A stretch of DNA of 64,000 nucleotides from Symbiodinium natans (GCA_905221605.1 CAJNDS010002250.1:419690-483689); one strand, 5' to 3'. Positions 27,801 to 38,502 are shown, counted from the stretch's first letter. Numbers and translations: made by a program. The notes: generated from the letters alone by a model not told the origin.

Positions 27801-28809
27801 TTGTATCTCAAAAATGGGAACATTGCTGAGGAAAGTTCGCCATATAGAGTTAAGAGCCGCATTTCTCCAGGAACTTGTGGATCGTGGAAGGTTCACGATT
27901 GAGCACATACCGGGGGCCATCAACCCCGCAGATGCTCTAACGAAAAGTCCCACGAATGACAGTTTGGCAAGCTTGTGTGAGGCTTGTGGCTTGACCACCG
28001 AGCCGGTTGGCTGGGAAGAAAAAGCTTCAGGCACTAGCGTTTCGGTTACCTTTAAAGAGCCCAATACCTGCGACGAAGTGCTCGCAATTCCGAGCTCGTG
28101 GAAGGACGAGGCCTACAGAGTTGCTTCTGGGGAGGCCACCATGGTTGTCTTGGAACTCTGTTGCGAAGAGGAAAGCGCGATAGCCCAAGCTTGTAAGCGG
28201 GAACGTGACATCGCGTACTTTGGAATCACCAAGAAGCTAGACTTGCTGAGTAGAGAGGCTTCTTTGTTGCTAAAAGGGATTCTGGAAAAGATGGCTTCTA
28301 ACGAAAGAATCTACGTGTATGCACATTTGTCTACGCCGTGCAGCGCAGGTAGTGGCCTTAGGCACCTGCGTTTCTCAAAGGACGTGAAGAACCGGGCGAG
28401 ATGGAGAGCTAGTCTGGAGGTACACAAGAAGTCCTGGAGACGCATACGAGCAGTTTTCCAGGACTATGCTGGCCACGAGAGGCTCCTCCTCTCCCACGAA
28501 TGGCCTAAAGGGTCTGGCCTTTGGGGAGAAACAGTCTACAAGTCAACAGCGAAAAGACTGGGACTCGAGCACGAGTGTTTGGTAGACCGGTGCTGTTTCG
28601 AGGAAGCTGGCAACCGTATCCTGAAGCATTGGTGGTTCGTCAGTTCGGATTCAAGTTTTATCTGGACTTTATCCTCTTGTGTTTGCCCAGGAAACCACGA
28701 GCATGCGAGTGCTACTAGCATAGCAGCGACAGGTGTCTATCCGCAGGGCTTAGGCCGATTCCTGGTGAAAGAAGCCAGGAAAAGTCTCGAAAGACGAAAG
28801 AAGGACTGA
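24763..28809 (+). CDS. Pol: integrase, reverse transcriptase, RNase H, methyltransferase-like tail
   Basis: The open frame begins at a TTG (24763); the first ATG is 24784, and expression by frameshift from ORF1 (83-base overlap) is more likely than initiation. Residues ~115-130 hold a short zinc motif HRSRGH...CEAC. The integrase core has D156, D212 and E253 (MDFYYFG, RCDQES, AIERQ). The copia-type reverse transcriptase (~500-780) has the catalytic YVDD at 743-746. RNase H follows with TDASW (D929), SAESEL (E965) and SDSES (D1008). After RNase H a ~220-residue domain begins at VVLELCCEEES (~1127) and contains STPCSAGS (P1192-C1193) and HEWPKGSGLW (E1246-P1248), resembling motifs of SAM-dependent DNA methyltransferase-like domains. 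Residues ~1150-1348 lie inside the 3' LTR. All retroviral-type catalytic residues are intact. The methyltransferase assignment is the weakest part. Confidence 0.93.
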   Translation: MWSLLVCMAWCCAWSVCGCCLLRRKGDDEKGSRSTSEHSHLRVVRGLPLPGKGTQAEPLELDSDIPRSSEREERGEKESPLPKPQGAEPPKPPEPPGGAEVSDRIPLRSVALQVHRSRGHFPYDVNCEACTSSKGKVPARRLRRRLQREDQTIGMDFYYFGRLRVLLLAHCSSNYTTVIPAMNLDDPDLFYNIGRVIREMGLVNKMVTVRCDQESALMSLAEKLTTRTGDVAVSGVIVDVVPGYRPQSKGAIERQVETMKQGFWAVWLDLEREVARNSAPEDWNKKLPLGGMLWQACVLYSARCYNLWSFSHQDVTTPIDRLHEEIVHRTRTLPFGCLVYAKVGGSKAHQQKYRGKKTVKAVYLGPKEPRGGGVFAAPVGQTEIDIFPVCRALEGAKGEPVYDVGAIHALSTSQPLVLDPADPERPIMFEPPPDPVKSEDPDPGFENEDEEMVPDDPDPLSDIPSYVEPTDDEGEGGLGSPEMQPDDLEDMEIDWLTNHLLESLFKGPDILATSKEVADSFTLKFGGSKIKCQVPRNAVSETSGEQLDPELLYASMKLELEELESFGVGKVISEAEARKSARESGRRVLTSRWVNTIKRKGLYRSRLVVRDYASMGGTTLSEGIYSPTTSLEGLRLLLALLCKKGSVLSCDVSVAFMHAAVSRPEYVELPNNVSIADSSVPQKAGNKKVYLRLHKAMNGLRSAPLSWYKELSSYLEKSGFSPSLDPTIYRRKTSKGLTLVLFYVDDLLIYSEDPSEGKRVFEGLQKRYKLKLTGELPENGAGEVSFLGRRIFRRSGDKRVYFGLDSKYLDACCSEYNITKPSPKLPSLEKRYSDLVRKGQTEKISPAAHEKYRRTLGRLAWAALSRPDLQFCCGFLGRHQAAPDEAAETCMRDVLKWIKGLPHRVQVFPSTREILEDDADPQAVSCFTDASWSLNSVSGGVITWENCCLKTFSRKQSTTALSSAESELAALTEIAREGLYIALLTETILEGIPQDRETGYYLLKGYSDSESAVCISKMGTLLRKVRHIELRAAFLQELVDRGRFTIEHIPGAINPADALTKSPTNDSLASLCEACGLTTEPVGWEEKASGTSVSVTFKEPNTCDEVLAIPSSWKDEAYRVASGEATMVVLELCCEEESAIAQACKRERDIAYFGITKKLDLLSREASLLLKGILEKMASNERIYVYAHLSTPCSAGSGLRHLRFSKDVKNRARWRASLEVHKKSWRRIRAVFQDYAGHERLLLSHEWPKGSGLWGETVYKSTAKRLGLEHECLVDRCCFEEAGNRILKHWWFVSSDSSFIWTLSSCVCPGNHEHASATSIAATGVYPQGLGRFLVKEARKSLERRKKD
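28080..28806 (+). other. Methyltransferase-like domain straddling the 3' LTR border
   Basis: This is the C-terminal domain of Pol. The presumed SAM-binding strand/loop VVLELCCEEES lies before the LTR. The PC motif (STPCSAGSGL), the EWPKGSGLW block, VDRCCF and the ILKHWWFVSS ... CPGNHEHA ... TGVYPQGL blocks lie within it. The order SAM strand - PC - E(N/W)P - C-terminal target-facing part is like C5-cytosine methyltransferase-related proteins, and capture of cytosine methyltransferases by dinoflagellate copia elements is known. The glycine-rich loop is poorly conserved, so it could be degenerate or non-catalytic. Confidence 0.5.
28195..28208 (+). promoter_or_regulatory. Polypurine-tract candidate
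   Basis: AAGCGGGAACGTGA is the most purine-rich run just upstream of the 3' LTR start (28210). It would prime plus-strand synthesis and lies inside the Pol coding sequence. The tract is short and interrupted. Confidence 0.4.
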
Positions 28810-29407
28810 CCGCGCAATAGGCATGAGGGGGTGTGAAAATATGACATTTCTTTGTTTGCCTAGTTGCTTGCAGGTACATGTGTAGGACATGAGTGCTGTG
28901 ACATGGCAAGAACATGTTTTGTTTTGGCATGAGCATGTTTGCATGACATGAAGGTGCTTTGACTTGACATGTTTTGGTTTGCAAGTCCGAGGATGAGTTT
29001 TGGGAAGCACAGAGAGGCTTTTAGCTCTCGGGAGTTGACCTGAGAGTCATCTGGAAGTGCTGAAGCAAAGCTCTGAGGAACAGACTTTGGCCGTTACTCA
29101 CTCCGTGTGCCTTGCCCCGTCGTTCGTACCGTGTCGTGACCGTTTGACACTCGACTGAGGCATTCTGAGAGCATGCTGTATGTTTTGCAACAGACCTGAA
29201 GTCCTGAAGCAGTAACCAAGATGTTTTGCATGTTACTTTTGCATTCTCCTTTGTCTAAACAAAGTTGAGATGTCGTTTGAAGACTTGAAGCCTTTGCTCT
29301 TGGAGAGAGCACCTTTGCTGACTGAAGACAGTGCAGCTGAACACTGACGTGTTTGGCTCAAGTGCGAACGGAAAAAGCAGTCTGCGCTAAAGCTCTGCTT
29401 TTCACAT
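28210..29407 (+). mobile_element. 3' LTR
   Basis: Appears identical to 18014-19211 (constant offset 10196). It carries the end of the Pol coding sequence up to TGA 28807-28809, then ~600 non-coding bases. It is followed by the AAATTCCG duplication at 29408-29415. No canonical AATAAA is seen, as is usual in dinoflagellates. Confidence 0.95.
29352..29362 (+). promoter_or_regulatory. Spliced-leader-like 11-mer in 3' LTR
   Basis: Same TTTGGCTCAAG as at 19156-19166, in the duplicate LTR. Confidence 0.5.
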
Positions 29408-29415
29408 AAATTCCG
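29408..29415 (+). repeat. Target-site duplication candidate (3')
   Basis: AAATTCCG, matching 18005-18012 across the 11.4-kb element. Confidence 0.7.
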
Positions 29416-29739
29416 GCTAAGACCACTGCAGAGAGCTGAACAACAACCCAGCGACGCCTGCAAACAATGAAAATTAACTCCAAAAACCTTGAAAAGTGCT
29501 GAAACTTGCATTTTGGAAAATTTGAAAAAATTGCCACGGAGAGTGCTTCGCACCATGGAGGTGGATGATGGCCAACAACCCATGGAGGTTGATCAAATGC
29601 AGTAAAACCATGACGCAAAGAGAAAATGGAAGCGTCGTTTGGTCTGAGTGTTCTCTTGTCGTGTGATTTGAGGGACACAGTCGCTGGACCAAGGATGTCC
29701 AGAATCGGCCTGTAGCTTTGCAAGCAGATTGTTGCTTCA

Positions 29740-29991
29740 TCAACCTCGTGACTGGCACTTTTGCGAAAGACCAGCCAACGCTTCAAATATGAAGGTGCTG
29801 GTCATGAATGAAATGAGAACTTGATTGAACTTATCTGGAACTGAGTTTACATCTAATGTCAAACTGGACTTTGCTCGAAAGTCTACCATAGCACTTACAA
29901 CATAAGTCAAACCACCCACTTCGGGATCAACACAGGCCGCTTCCACAACCGTGACAGCGCTGTTGTCTTTATGAATCCGACAATTCAACAA
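29740..29991 (-). other. Coding-like fragment, minus strand
   Basis: The minus-strand frame reads as convincing protein (for example DPEVGGLTYVVSAMVDF, SVPDKFNQVLISFM) but has no recognisable domain. The start is at an alternative codon and the fragment is short, so it is either one exon of a minus-strand gene or the relic of another retroelement. The rest of 29416-30460 shows no supported gene. Confidence 0.35.
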
Positions 29992-30462
29992 GAACAGTTC
30001 CGATCAACAAGAGCCACACTTATGGAGGGGTCTCTGTAGCACCAATTCCTGGTGATTTCTTCCCATCCAGCATGGTGATTGTGCATTGCAGCACAGCAAA
30101 TCAGACATACAATGCTCAAGGGCTCCTCTTCAGGTTAAAGCCCTGTCGTAGATCCAACCTCGCCCTGCTGAACAACTTCTTAAGTGTTCTCGCTTCCCTT
30201 TCAACACCACCAACCGCTTCATGTCCTTGCGGAGGTGCTCTCTGGGCCACTATCCAAATCTCCAGCTCCCTTAATCAGGACGCTAACCGTGTCTTGGTCC
30301 GACAAAGTGAGAAGTGACGAGAGATTGAAGCAATGCCCAACGGAACCTTCCGTCTTTGAAGGTACAGTGAGAAAAAAAAGATTCCTCATGTTATGTTATG
30401 TGGACGTCAAATTCTCTGTGGAACCAAAGAGGCCATTCGGTTGGTCCATTCGCTTCCCAAAG

Positions 30463-30940
<478 letters not shown>

Positions 30941-31130
30941 CTACCGCTACCGCTACCGCTACCACTACCACTACCGCCACTGCTACTTTTTTTTCAACTA
31001 CTACGATTACTACCATTATTGTTATCACAATTACTACCGCTATCATCACCACTACTATTGCTATTCCTATATTTACTTCTATTGCTACTGCTATTTCTAC
31101 GACTGCTACTACTACAGACACGGCTGTTGC
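30941..31130 (+). repeat. Degenerate (ACY/TAC)n triplets, opposite strand sense
   Basis: Directly after the AGT run the strand sense flips to TACCGC/TACCAC/TACTAC triplets, decaying into TAT/TGC-rich DNA. The two tracts are complementary and could fold back on each other. Confidence 0.9.
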
Positions 31131-31139
31131 AGACAGAGC

Positions 31140-31163
31140 TGGGGGGGGTGGGGGGGGGGGTCC
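31140..31163 (+). repeat. Poly-G tract
   Basis: Two runs of nine or more G separated by one T. From here to about 31900 no gene is supported. Confidence 0.9.
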
Positions 31164-31989
31164 ACAATCTCTAGCAGTCCCAACAATGTTGAGCACACGC
31201 CTCTCCTTCCTTGGGTTGGTTGAGCCGAGGAAAGCTGCACACTTGGACCCTTCGAATCAAGTAGCCTTTCCACGGGCCCTTTTTTGGGCTGGTTGTGAGC
31301 CGAAGAAAATCTTCTTCTGCACGTAAGACGCAAGTCACTACAACAACACCGCGCGCGAACACACGGCATGTACATCGAAGACGCCTTACTTCATTATCGT
31401 CAGGAAGAACATGCAGGAAACGGCATGCCACAGTGCAAACACTGTTAGAAGATGTACCACTGGTCGGTGTTCCGTAAACATGTCCAGATGGATCCGTGTG
31501 GATGGTACAAGCCACAGACGACGGGAGCAGTGGAACCGGACATTTCATCGGAACCATTAAATTCAGGTAGTCACCCGCAGCACAATGCTCACACCTCAAT
31601 AGGAGCATATAAGAGCCAACATGAACTTGAAACCGCAGGAAGCTGCAGACCCACAAACACTGACCGACCCCTCTCTTTCTGCGGCGCACAGTGGGGTCAG
31701 CGTGCCATGGGGTTTGTAAGGGCAAGCCCTACAAGAAACCATCAGGAAAGGCCCGACATAAACCTTAAGAACGGAAGCACCGGTGCTGCTGGGCTCTCCG
31801 CCTATGCGACGGAAGCGGGCGCCTCGTTACTGCCTACACATGAAATGTATGAGTGCAGAAATTTGGGACGCGAGCATTGCCGCTTTTGCTGACGCTCGCC
31901 TGCTAAACTAGCATCAATTTGTACGCGGCAAACCCGCCCGGCCCTTGGTGTCTGAAGGTGCACAGCAAAGATGGGCGCGCGACAGTGTC

Positions 31990-32189
31990 CGGCATGGCAC
32001 CAAGTTTTGCTAGCACACCTGCGTCACCAAGCGCCCATTTCAAGCACGCAGACTGTGAAGGCCACGGAAATCACAGCAGAGGATGTCAAGCACTTGTTGG
32101 AGAATGAGGCGTTGCCTGATGTTTCGCAGCGTGCGTTGCTTAATGTTTTTAACCACACCTGCTGCTTGTGCAATGTTGCGTCATAACTA
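31990..32189 (+). CDS. Probable C-terminal exon, unassigned
   Basis: A plus frame reads TVKATEITAEDVKHLLEN followed by EALPDVSQRALLNVF and ends after NVAS at a stop (~32187). The regular helical sequence is protein-like, with an acidic amphipathic pattern. No family is recognised. The upstream border is unclear and the exon could begin after the AG at about 32050. It would be the last exon of a gene lying in 31.2-32.2 kb. Confidence 0.4.
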
Positions 32190-32252
32190 AACAACAAGGC
32201 TGGAGAACGCACATGAAAAAGAACCACACGGAAAAATGGAAGGCCATTCAAC

Positions 32253-32716
32253 GTGCTTCGCAACTCAGATGCAAGTCAGTGGTGCTCATTAGTCCCTGCC
32301 GCTTCTGCCAATGTTTGGCTTTTTCCAAATCGCTTTTCTGAAAAACCGTGGCGGAGACGGCAGAGGAACAAAACGACTGTGAGGCGTGTCATCCCCATGA
32401 CGAGACCAGCAGCGATGCCTTTGTCGGAGACAACAGGCGAAGACCCACAGATCCCAGCGTCGCAGACCAGCAGGCAAAGGAGGCAAGGGACAGGGAGGCA
32501 AGCCACCAAGACGGCGCCCGGGGAGACCGAGAAGGGTTCCGGCAAGCACAGCAGCTTTTTCTTCTGCGATTGACTGGGGGTTGGAACTGCTGGGACGATT
32601 ACGGGCTACACAGTTGCGAATTCTATATTTACAAAGGGAGAGCGGAACCTTCCACGAGCACATGCTCAGAGCACGTTCTCATAGGGGCGGGTAGGGTGGC
32701 ACACAAACTTCTATAG
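32253..32716 (+). other. Hydrophilic open frames, unassigned
   Basis: Two overlapping plus frames (32253-32573 and 32348-32716) both read as Arg/Gln/Thr/Glu-rich hydrophilic peptides. One may be an exon of a disordered protein. No motif distinguishes them. Confidence 0.25.
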
Positions 32717-34680
32717 AAAGTGGGCACCCAGACCTCCCACTTCAGATCACCAAACACACGCACATATGTTGTGAGAACAACATGCCCTAACATATATGTC
32801 ACAGGAAATAACTTTGTTTAATCACAAGGGAAAGAAAACTTCATCCGCACTTATTTCCCCTTTGTAAAACACTGGGGCATACAGAATAGACGATGTACAT
32901 TCTCCATCCAGAACGTCGAGAACTCAATCCTATCTCATACACACACTGCTAGAAACACATGGGGATTGAGAGTAGCCCACGTTTCCCAGCCACACGTCAA
33001 ACACGTGGGCACGTCAGGAGCGCCGCTCACCACTTTGGAGTGCGCCTCAAGCAATCCTTCAATGCACTTTGCGTCCACATTGACAGGCTTGTGTCTAGGC
33101 CGGGCACATTCCCCGCGAGATGGCTCGTCATTTCATTTCATTCACGCGCGCGCCTCGTGTTCCCCTCCTACCTGCGGCGGTTTCCCAAATCGCCTGGGCC
33201 GTTGGCGGCTGTCCCCTTTTGGGCTCTCTCGGCTTGTGGATTCTCTCAAGCATCTGCCAGCTGTGCCTGGCCGCTTTTCCACTGGAAGCATTAATTCACC
33301 TTGTGTGATGTTTCCTATTGGAGTCTGCACCCGATCATGCGAAAGGCGGCGCAGTCTGGAAGCTTCTGGAAGAGGATCAGTGCGTCTGTGCTGCTTTCCA
33401 ACGTGAGTGAGAGTGTGATTGGCATCGTGATGGTCTCGCTTTGGTAATCCTCCTTCAGTCCTTGATGAGCATGAAACCGATGCAACATGTCCTCTTGCGC
33501 GCTGCCGGGCTACTTGCAATGCCCCATGTGTGTGCATATGAGATTGGATTGAGTTCTCGATATTCTGGAGAATGTACTTCGTTTATTCTGTATGTCCAGT
33601 GTTTTACCACATGCTAAGCACAGAGCGTGCGCTTCGTGCCTGTAGTCACAGAGGCAACTGGGGCATTTGTTCAACATTGCCAAGGCAACAGCTGCAAGGG
33701 AGTGAACAGAAGCCTTTTTTTGCATGTTGAGCTGTTGCAGGACCTATGTAGACATGCACTTGCTCACACGACGGTGCAGGGGATGCCCGTTTTGCTGCAG
33801 CCACACTGATGACGGACACGTAGTCCCTGGGATGACTGGTTCCTATTGGCAGCGCGCACGTGATCTTGGTCGCTCGTTTTTCCAACCACGACCACCCCCT
33901 GAGTGGTGCCTCCGCTTGAATATGTCAAGCCTCCTCGGCCTTGTATCGGTCAAGCCTCCCCGCCTGTGCTGGCTCTTGTAAGGTTTTCTTTCCGGACCAG
34001 CCACGCCTTTTCTTGTCCGGCACTCTTTGTTTGTAAGCTCTCTGAAGTAGGGGCTAGGTGGGGTTTTGCACCACCCTCAGAATTAGCGTCAGGCTTAATG
34101 TCCTTGTTGAGTGTGATATTGAAAAATTGTTGTACTGTAGACAGAAGCTCTAATCTTTTATTGTATGCATCTGCAGCCAAACGTAGACTTGTTCTGACAC
34201 GAACTTCCAGAGACTGTTCTGACGGAATAGAGAGGGCGAAACATCATGTTAAGCGCAGGTGCCATGATGCTCAAGTGATATCGGTCAATGCTTCCGGTGC
34301 TTAGCACGAACATGCATCAACAAATGAAGCCTTTAGGGTTGATCCGCGAATCTGTAGAAATCGAAGAGCCCGCGGTACTAGCATAGCTTCAGGTAGGTGC
34401 GACATACCATGCAAGACCCGGCTCTCTTAAGCCAGACCTGCCAGGGATCATCCCCGAGCGGAGGAATTCTCCCAACATTGGTGGATCCGCGCCCCACTTC
34501 TCTGCAAGTATCTAGCACAAAATGAACACGCGATCACGTAAACGATTGCAAAACAAATGGGATGCGTGAAATCGGCAATTCCTGAGCGCAATGCGAACTG
34601 CGCTGTGCGGCAGATGGTCTGCAGCTGCATTTGGCTCGACGTGTACAGGACTGAACGACATGGGTACTGACATGTACTGA
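32717..34680. other. No supported gene
   Basis: About 2 kb without a recognisable gene. A minus-strand frame at 33510-33725 contains CPSCLCDYRHEAHALCLAC, two CxxC pairs that could be a small zinc ribbon, but it is short and isolated. The rest shows only chance frames. Confidence 0.4.
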
Positions 34681-34805
34681 CGAAAGTTGAAGTCAAAAGT
34701 TGGGCTGCAGTGGAAGCAGAAGCGCTTCTCTTGTGTGCAAGCGTTGACAGAGATTCATAATCGCACAGCAGACGTGCAGCAGGGTAATGGATCCGGCACG
34801 TTGCC

Positions 34806-36489
34806 ATGGAAGATGTGCTGGTCCAATTCTACCGCGGTCAGTTTCGGTGCTCATTGGGGTATTTACGAGATCTTCATGGTTGGCAAGGTCAGTATGACAA
34901 GTTGGAATCAAATCATCTGCTTCTTGGCAGTGTTGTTGTGTGGCTTCGTTGTGCAAGTGCAGCTTTCAGGTGCGAAGATTCAAAAGACATGGATCCATTT
35001 GTGAGGTACATACAGTGGCTTTTTCCCAATTATTTCCAGTCGCAATTTAATTCCACGGCGCCGCTATTGAGCAAACCTGGAGCTCGCGTTTTCCGCAGCG
35101 ACGCAGAGATCGCGGGCGCTTTGTCTGGATTTCAATCTGCAACACCCCTAGCCAGCATTGCTGTTGTATTTCAACGTTTGCCAATGGATGTTGTTGACCA
35201 CACCGAAACCCAGTACAAGGAAAATACATCCAATCATACCAGCTCTTCTTGGACTTCTTGGGCCTGAGGACAGTGCTTTCGTGAGCAGGTGTTGCCATCA
35301 CGTTTTTGAGAACTTTGGGACCGAACGAGTGCTGCACAGGCTCGTTGATGACAAGACCGGAGAAATCGGTCGTATTCCAAACGGGCGCACCAGATTATAT
35401 GAAGCTTTAGTGCTTCGACATCACAATCACCTTCGAATCCGACGGGTATTGGCTTCCCTGGCAGTCACCGGGTCCCCGAGCAGACGATTGGTTGTGTTTT
35501 TGTGTTTTGCATGAGGAAGTGTTTCGCTGTGCTGACAAGCTTGTAACAGGCAGGCATTGCATTGATGGTGAGCTGAAGGTTTGAGCGTTACATGGCCCCA
35601 TTGGTAAACCATTTGCGGTGGGAGATTCTGGGGATCAGTCCTCGTGAGACCCTCGGCAACAGCACGAGCACGGATGTGTGTGTGTGTGTGCACATAGAAG
35701 GGGAGTCGATGGGGCTTGAGAATCAGCATAAGACAAGGATTGCTGGAACACGCGCATGGTGCCTTGTTTGAGTGTGTTCCGCCAGTGTGCCCCAGGAAGA
35801 GTCAGGCGCACCCATCGGTGCGCCGGCGCATGGCTGCTTACGTGCGCACCATGCTGCCAGGCCTCTTGAGATTGCAGGTGATTGCGGGTTGGGTTTTTTC
35901 ATGGTATATATATATATATGTATATTTTTTTTGGAAGCGGACAGGGAAAGGCACGTTGAAACACAAACTCACACCTTCGAGGCCGTGAAAAACCCATCCT
36001 GCGGCCGCTCCGGAACATCCCCTCGGCCTTGGAGACCTGGGACAAGTACGTTGATGGCAATCCGCACAATTATTCCAAGAACACTCGCGCTTCCGAAGAA
36101 GACCGTGTCGAGCCGCCTGACTGGATGTTAGTTTGTGTTTTTTCAGCACATCCTTTTGATTTGAGCCTGTAGTGACTGTAGTGCTTTTGCATGTGCGGTT
36201 CCGAGGTCGGTTTTCTTTGGGCGCACGGGTCAGGAGTTTACCGGTGGGTCGCCGGAGGAGCTCGAGCTTGAGTCTGAGCGTGCAGAGAAACGGTTCCACG
36301 CTGCATTTAGGAGCCTTCAGGGTGACCGAGGTGACAGTGGTTCGATACACGCTTGTTGTCACTTTCTTGACTCTTCAAGTTGTGCAGTTAAAGTCGTTCA
36401 GCCTCGAGGCTGCAGTCTACCGAGACGTGTTGCACGAGCTGCGCGCGTTTGCTGATGATTCACTAGGCCCACTAGGCCCTCGATGTTGA
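34806..36489 (+). CDS. Multi-exon gene with OGFr-like conserved region
   Basis: Exon-like blocks on the plus strand follow the order of the opioid growth factor receptor (OGFr) conserved region, a domain widespread in eukaryotes. FYRGQF and DKLESNH (34806-34913) are followed by RYIQWLFPNY, STAPLLSK and FRSDAEI (about 34998-35125). In another frame come DDKTGEIGR and HHNHLRIRRVLASL (about 35300-35480), the hallmark HNxLRIxRxL block. Further protein-like blocks follow: SALETWDKYVDGNPHNYSKN (about 36015-36125), FTGGSPEELELESERAEKRF (about 36230-36320) and SLEAAVYRDVLHELRAFADD ending at TGA (36420-36489). Frame changes between blocks imply introns; exact junctions were not resolved. The start is undefined. 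The role of algal OGFr-like proteins is unknown. Confidence 0.6.
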
Positions 36490-37574
36490 ACATTGCCCAC
36501 GAGATTGCCCACAAGATTCCGGCTAAGCTCCGAGCCGTCAGAAACGCAGGGCCTTTGCCCGCTACACTGAGTTCTTACGGCCCCAGAACAAAGCCCCGAG
36601 ATGCTGGGCTGCTGGACCAGAAGGTCGCCGGGTGCTACAAGAAGGTGTAGGGCTCTGGCGCTCCATCATCTGTGCCTGTGACAGCAGTCCGAAAACAGTT
36701 CGAGCTGGCTGACAGTGCATGTAGGTCCAACGTGCAAAATTTGGTCCGTGGGCTCATACAGTTGCAGGCTTTTGCAGCTCTCCATGCGGACGACTGTCTG
36801 TGACACGCCACCTCCTTTGCAGGCACCCTCCGCGGCTCAAGCACAAAGGAGGGAACCAATTTTCAACCGACGGATGGCCCGCACGGTCCTTTTTGCGCAG
36901 GCGAGGAATTCGTGTGGAAGTGTGTTGGCGTTAAATGACCAAGAGCTGTATGACCCATCATCTGTATGTTTGGCTCACGTGCGTGCAGGATGATCATGCT
37001 GCAGCAGAGTGCCTGGTGTGGGAATCCCAATCGGAGTGTCAGCAATCTTTGGGGTTCGCCCTTGCCCTACACATAAAAATGCCGTGAAATTATGCAGGGC
37101 CAGGAACACGTGCAAGAAGTCGTTGGAGCTCGGCATTTTGCAAGACATGCGGGATTACGCTGGAGAAGTATCGCATGCTGCGCCCAATTGCACGTTTGGA
37201 CATGCCTTGGCTGGCAGCAAACTTGCTCTCAGCTGCCAGCAGATCGGGACAAGAAAGGGAAGTAGCCCCTGAGCGGAGATTTATACCCATTGAAGCCCTT
37301 AAGTTTTCAGAGCCTTCCACCCGGCTTGGTGCTTAACAGACGGTCCCTACTGCAACACAACCAGCAATTACGGCTATGAATTGAAAAGTTTCAAAAACTG
37401 ATTGGGAACCCTCAAGGAAGCAGTTTCATTCCGAGGAAATTTCAGTTGTAGTACGGACCGTCCTGCGTCACGTTATTGCTGGTGTAATTTTATGTAAGAA
37501 AAAGTTTGGCCATAATGCTCAACACATTGCCGGGTCCTTCCAACTTTTTTCTTACAATGCCCAAAACCAAAATG
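36490..37574. other. No firmly supported gene
   Basis: Short frames such as 37009-37272 (KSLELGILQDMRDYAGEVSH) look partly protein-like and may be an isolated exon, but no family or splice context supports a call. Confidence 0.3.
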
Positions 37575-37850
37575 TCGCCCATCATGCGCTCATGGGAACG
37601 TCGCTTCCAGCACTAAACTTTAATTTCAATTCAGGAAAATCCTGCAGGCTCATGGAAACGTCGATTCCGAAACTAAACCTGTACTGCAAACCAATGAACA
37701 TCCTGCCGGCTCATCAGAACAAGGTCATGGAAACGTCAATTCCCGTATATTAAGCTTGTACTGCCAAACAATGAAGATCCCGCAGGCTGATGGAAACGTC
37801 CTTGCCAATAGTAAACTTGCGCTACAAACCAAAGAAACTCTTTTCGGGTT
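37575..37850 (+). repeat. ~70-bp tandem repeat, four degenerate copies
   Basis: Units share GCAGGCTCATGGAAACGTC, followed by (A)TTCC(C/G) and a TAAAC/TGTACTGC-AAACCAATGAA segment. Copies start near 37585, 37645, 37715 and 37780. Confidence 0.8.
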
Positions 37851-38043
37851 GGGATCCCTCGTAAACCCCCTAGAAGGACAAGGGGGCTAGGCTTGTATAC
37901 TGTAAATACAAGTAAGAATCATAAAGCCTTCATCATCGGCAGCACTTGTTTTTAGATATGCGCTAGCACGAAACCGGATTCAGCATAAGCATTCCTGTTG
38001 GGCAGGTACTGGATGTCAAGTTGTTTTTTTAGGCTTTGCCACC

Positions 38044-38290
38044 ACCCCCCCCCCCCCCCACCTAATTTCTTTACACAACCCCAGTTGGATGCTTGAGTTT
38101 CGAATACCCACCATATAACCATGATTCAGGCACATCTATACTCTTTTGGTTGTAGTTGGGACCGCTTTTTGGACCAGTTGTGATAGGGACCACTTTTCAG
38201 TTGTAGCATGGCCCATCTGGTAGTAGTATAGGGCTTCCGGTTGTGGTAGGGACTATTTCCGGGAGGGGCGGGGGGGGGGGGGGTTGGGGT
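38044..38290. repeat. Paired poly-C and poly-G tracts
   Basis: A C run (about 38045-38060) and a G run (about 38266-38283) lie ~210 bases apart in complementary orientation, bounding a stretch of short GGGACCA-type words. No gene is present. Confidence 0.85.
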
Positions 38291-38427
38291 GGGGGCAGGA
38301 GGCAATGAACTTTGTGTGGTCGGGTGACTATGCGCAAGATTTCTACAACATACTTCCAGAGCAATGATGCGAACCAGGTCGTTCAATGGTGTTTGTTCTT
38401 CACTGGTGTCTCATATAATTGCGAAAT

Positions 38428-38502
38428 TGGAGCCCTCAAACCCCTGAACCCTAAAACCCCCCTCAACCCCAAAGCCCTGAAACCCCCAAACCCCAGACCG
38501 CG
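38428..38502 (-). repeat. Degenerate telomere-like tract (CCCTAAA type)
   Basis: Repeated CCCTGAACCCTAAAACCCC and AACCCCAAAGCCCTGAAACC variants of CCCTAAA, with C-runs. Confidence 0.75.

Larger units (their letters stand above)
18013..29407 (+). mobile_element. Complete young Ty1/copia LTR retrotransposon
   Basis: This 11.4-kb element has 1198-bp direct repeats (18014-19211 and 28210-29407) that look identical by eye, a primer-binding site, Gag with zinc knuckle, protease, integrase, reverse transcriptase and RNase H in copia order (INT before RT). It is flanked by an 8-bp direct repeat. Identical LTRs imply very recent insertion, and the long open frames fit an active or recently active element. 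Unusual traits are the extra ORF between protease and integrase, a methyltransferase-like domain after RNase H, LTRs containing coding sequence, and LTR ends lacking the usual 5' TG. Confidence 0.96.
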
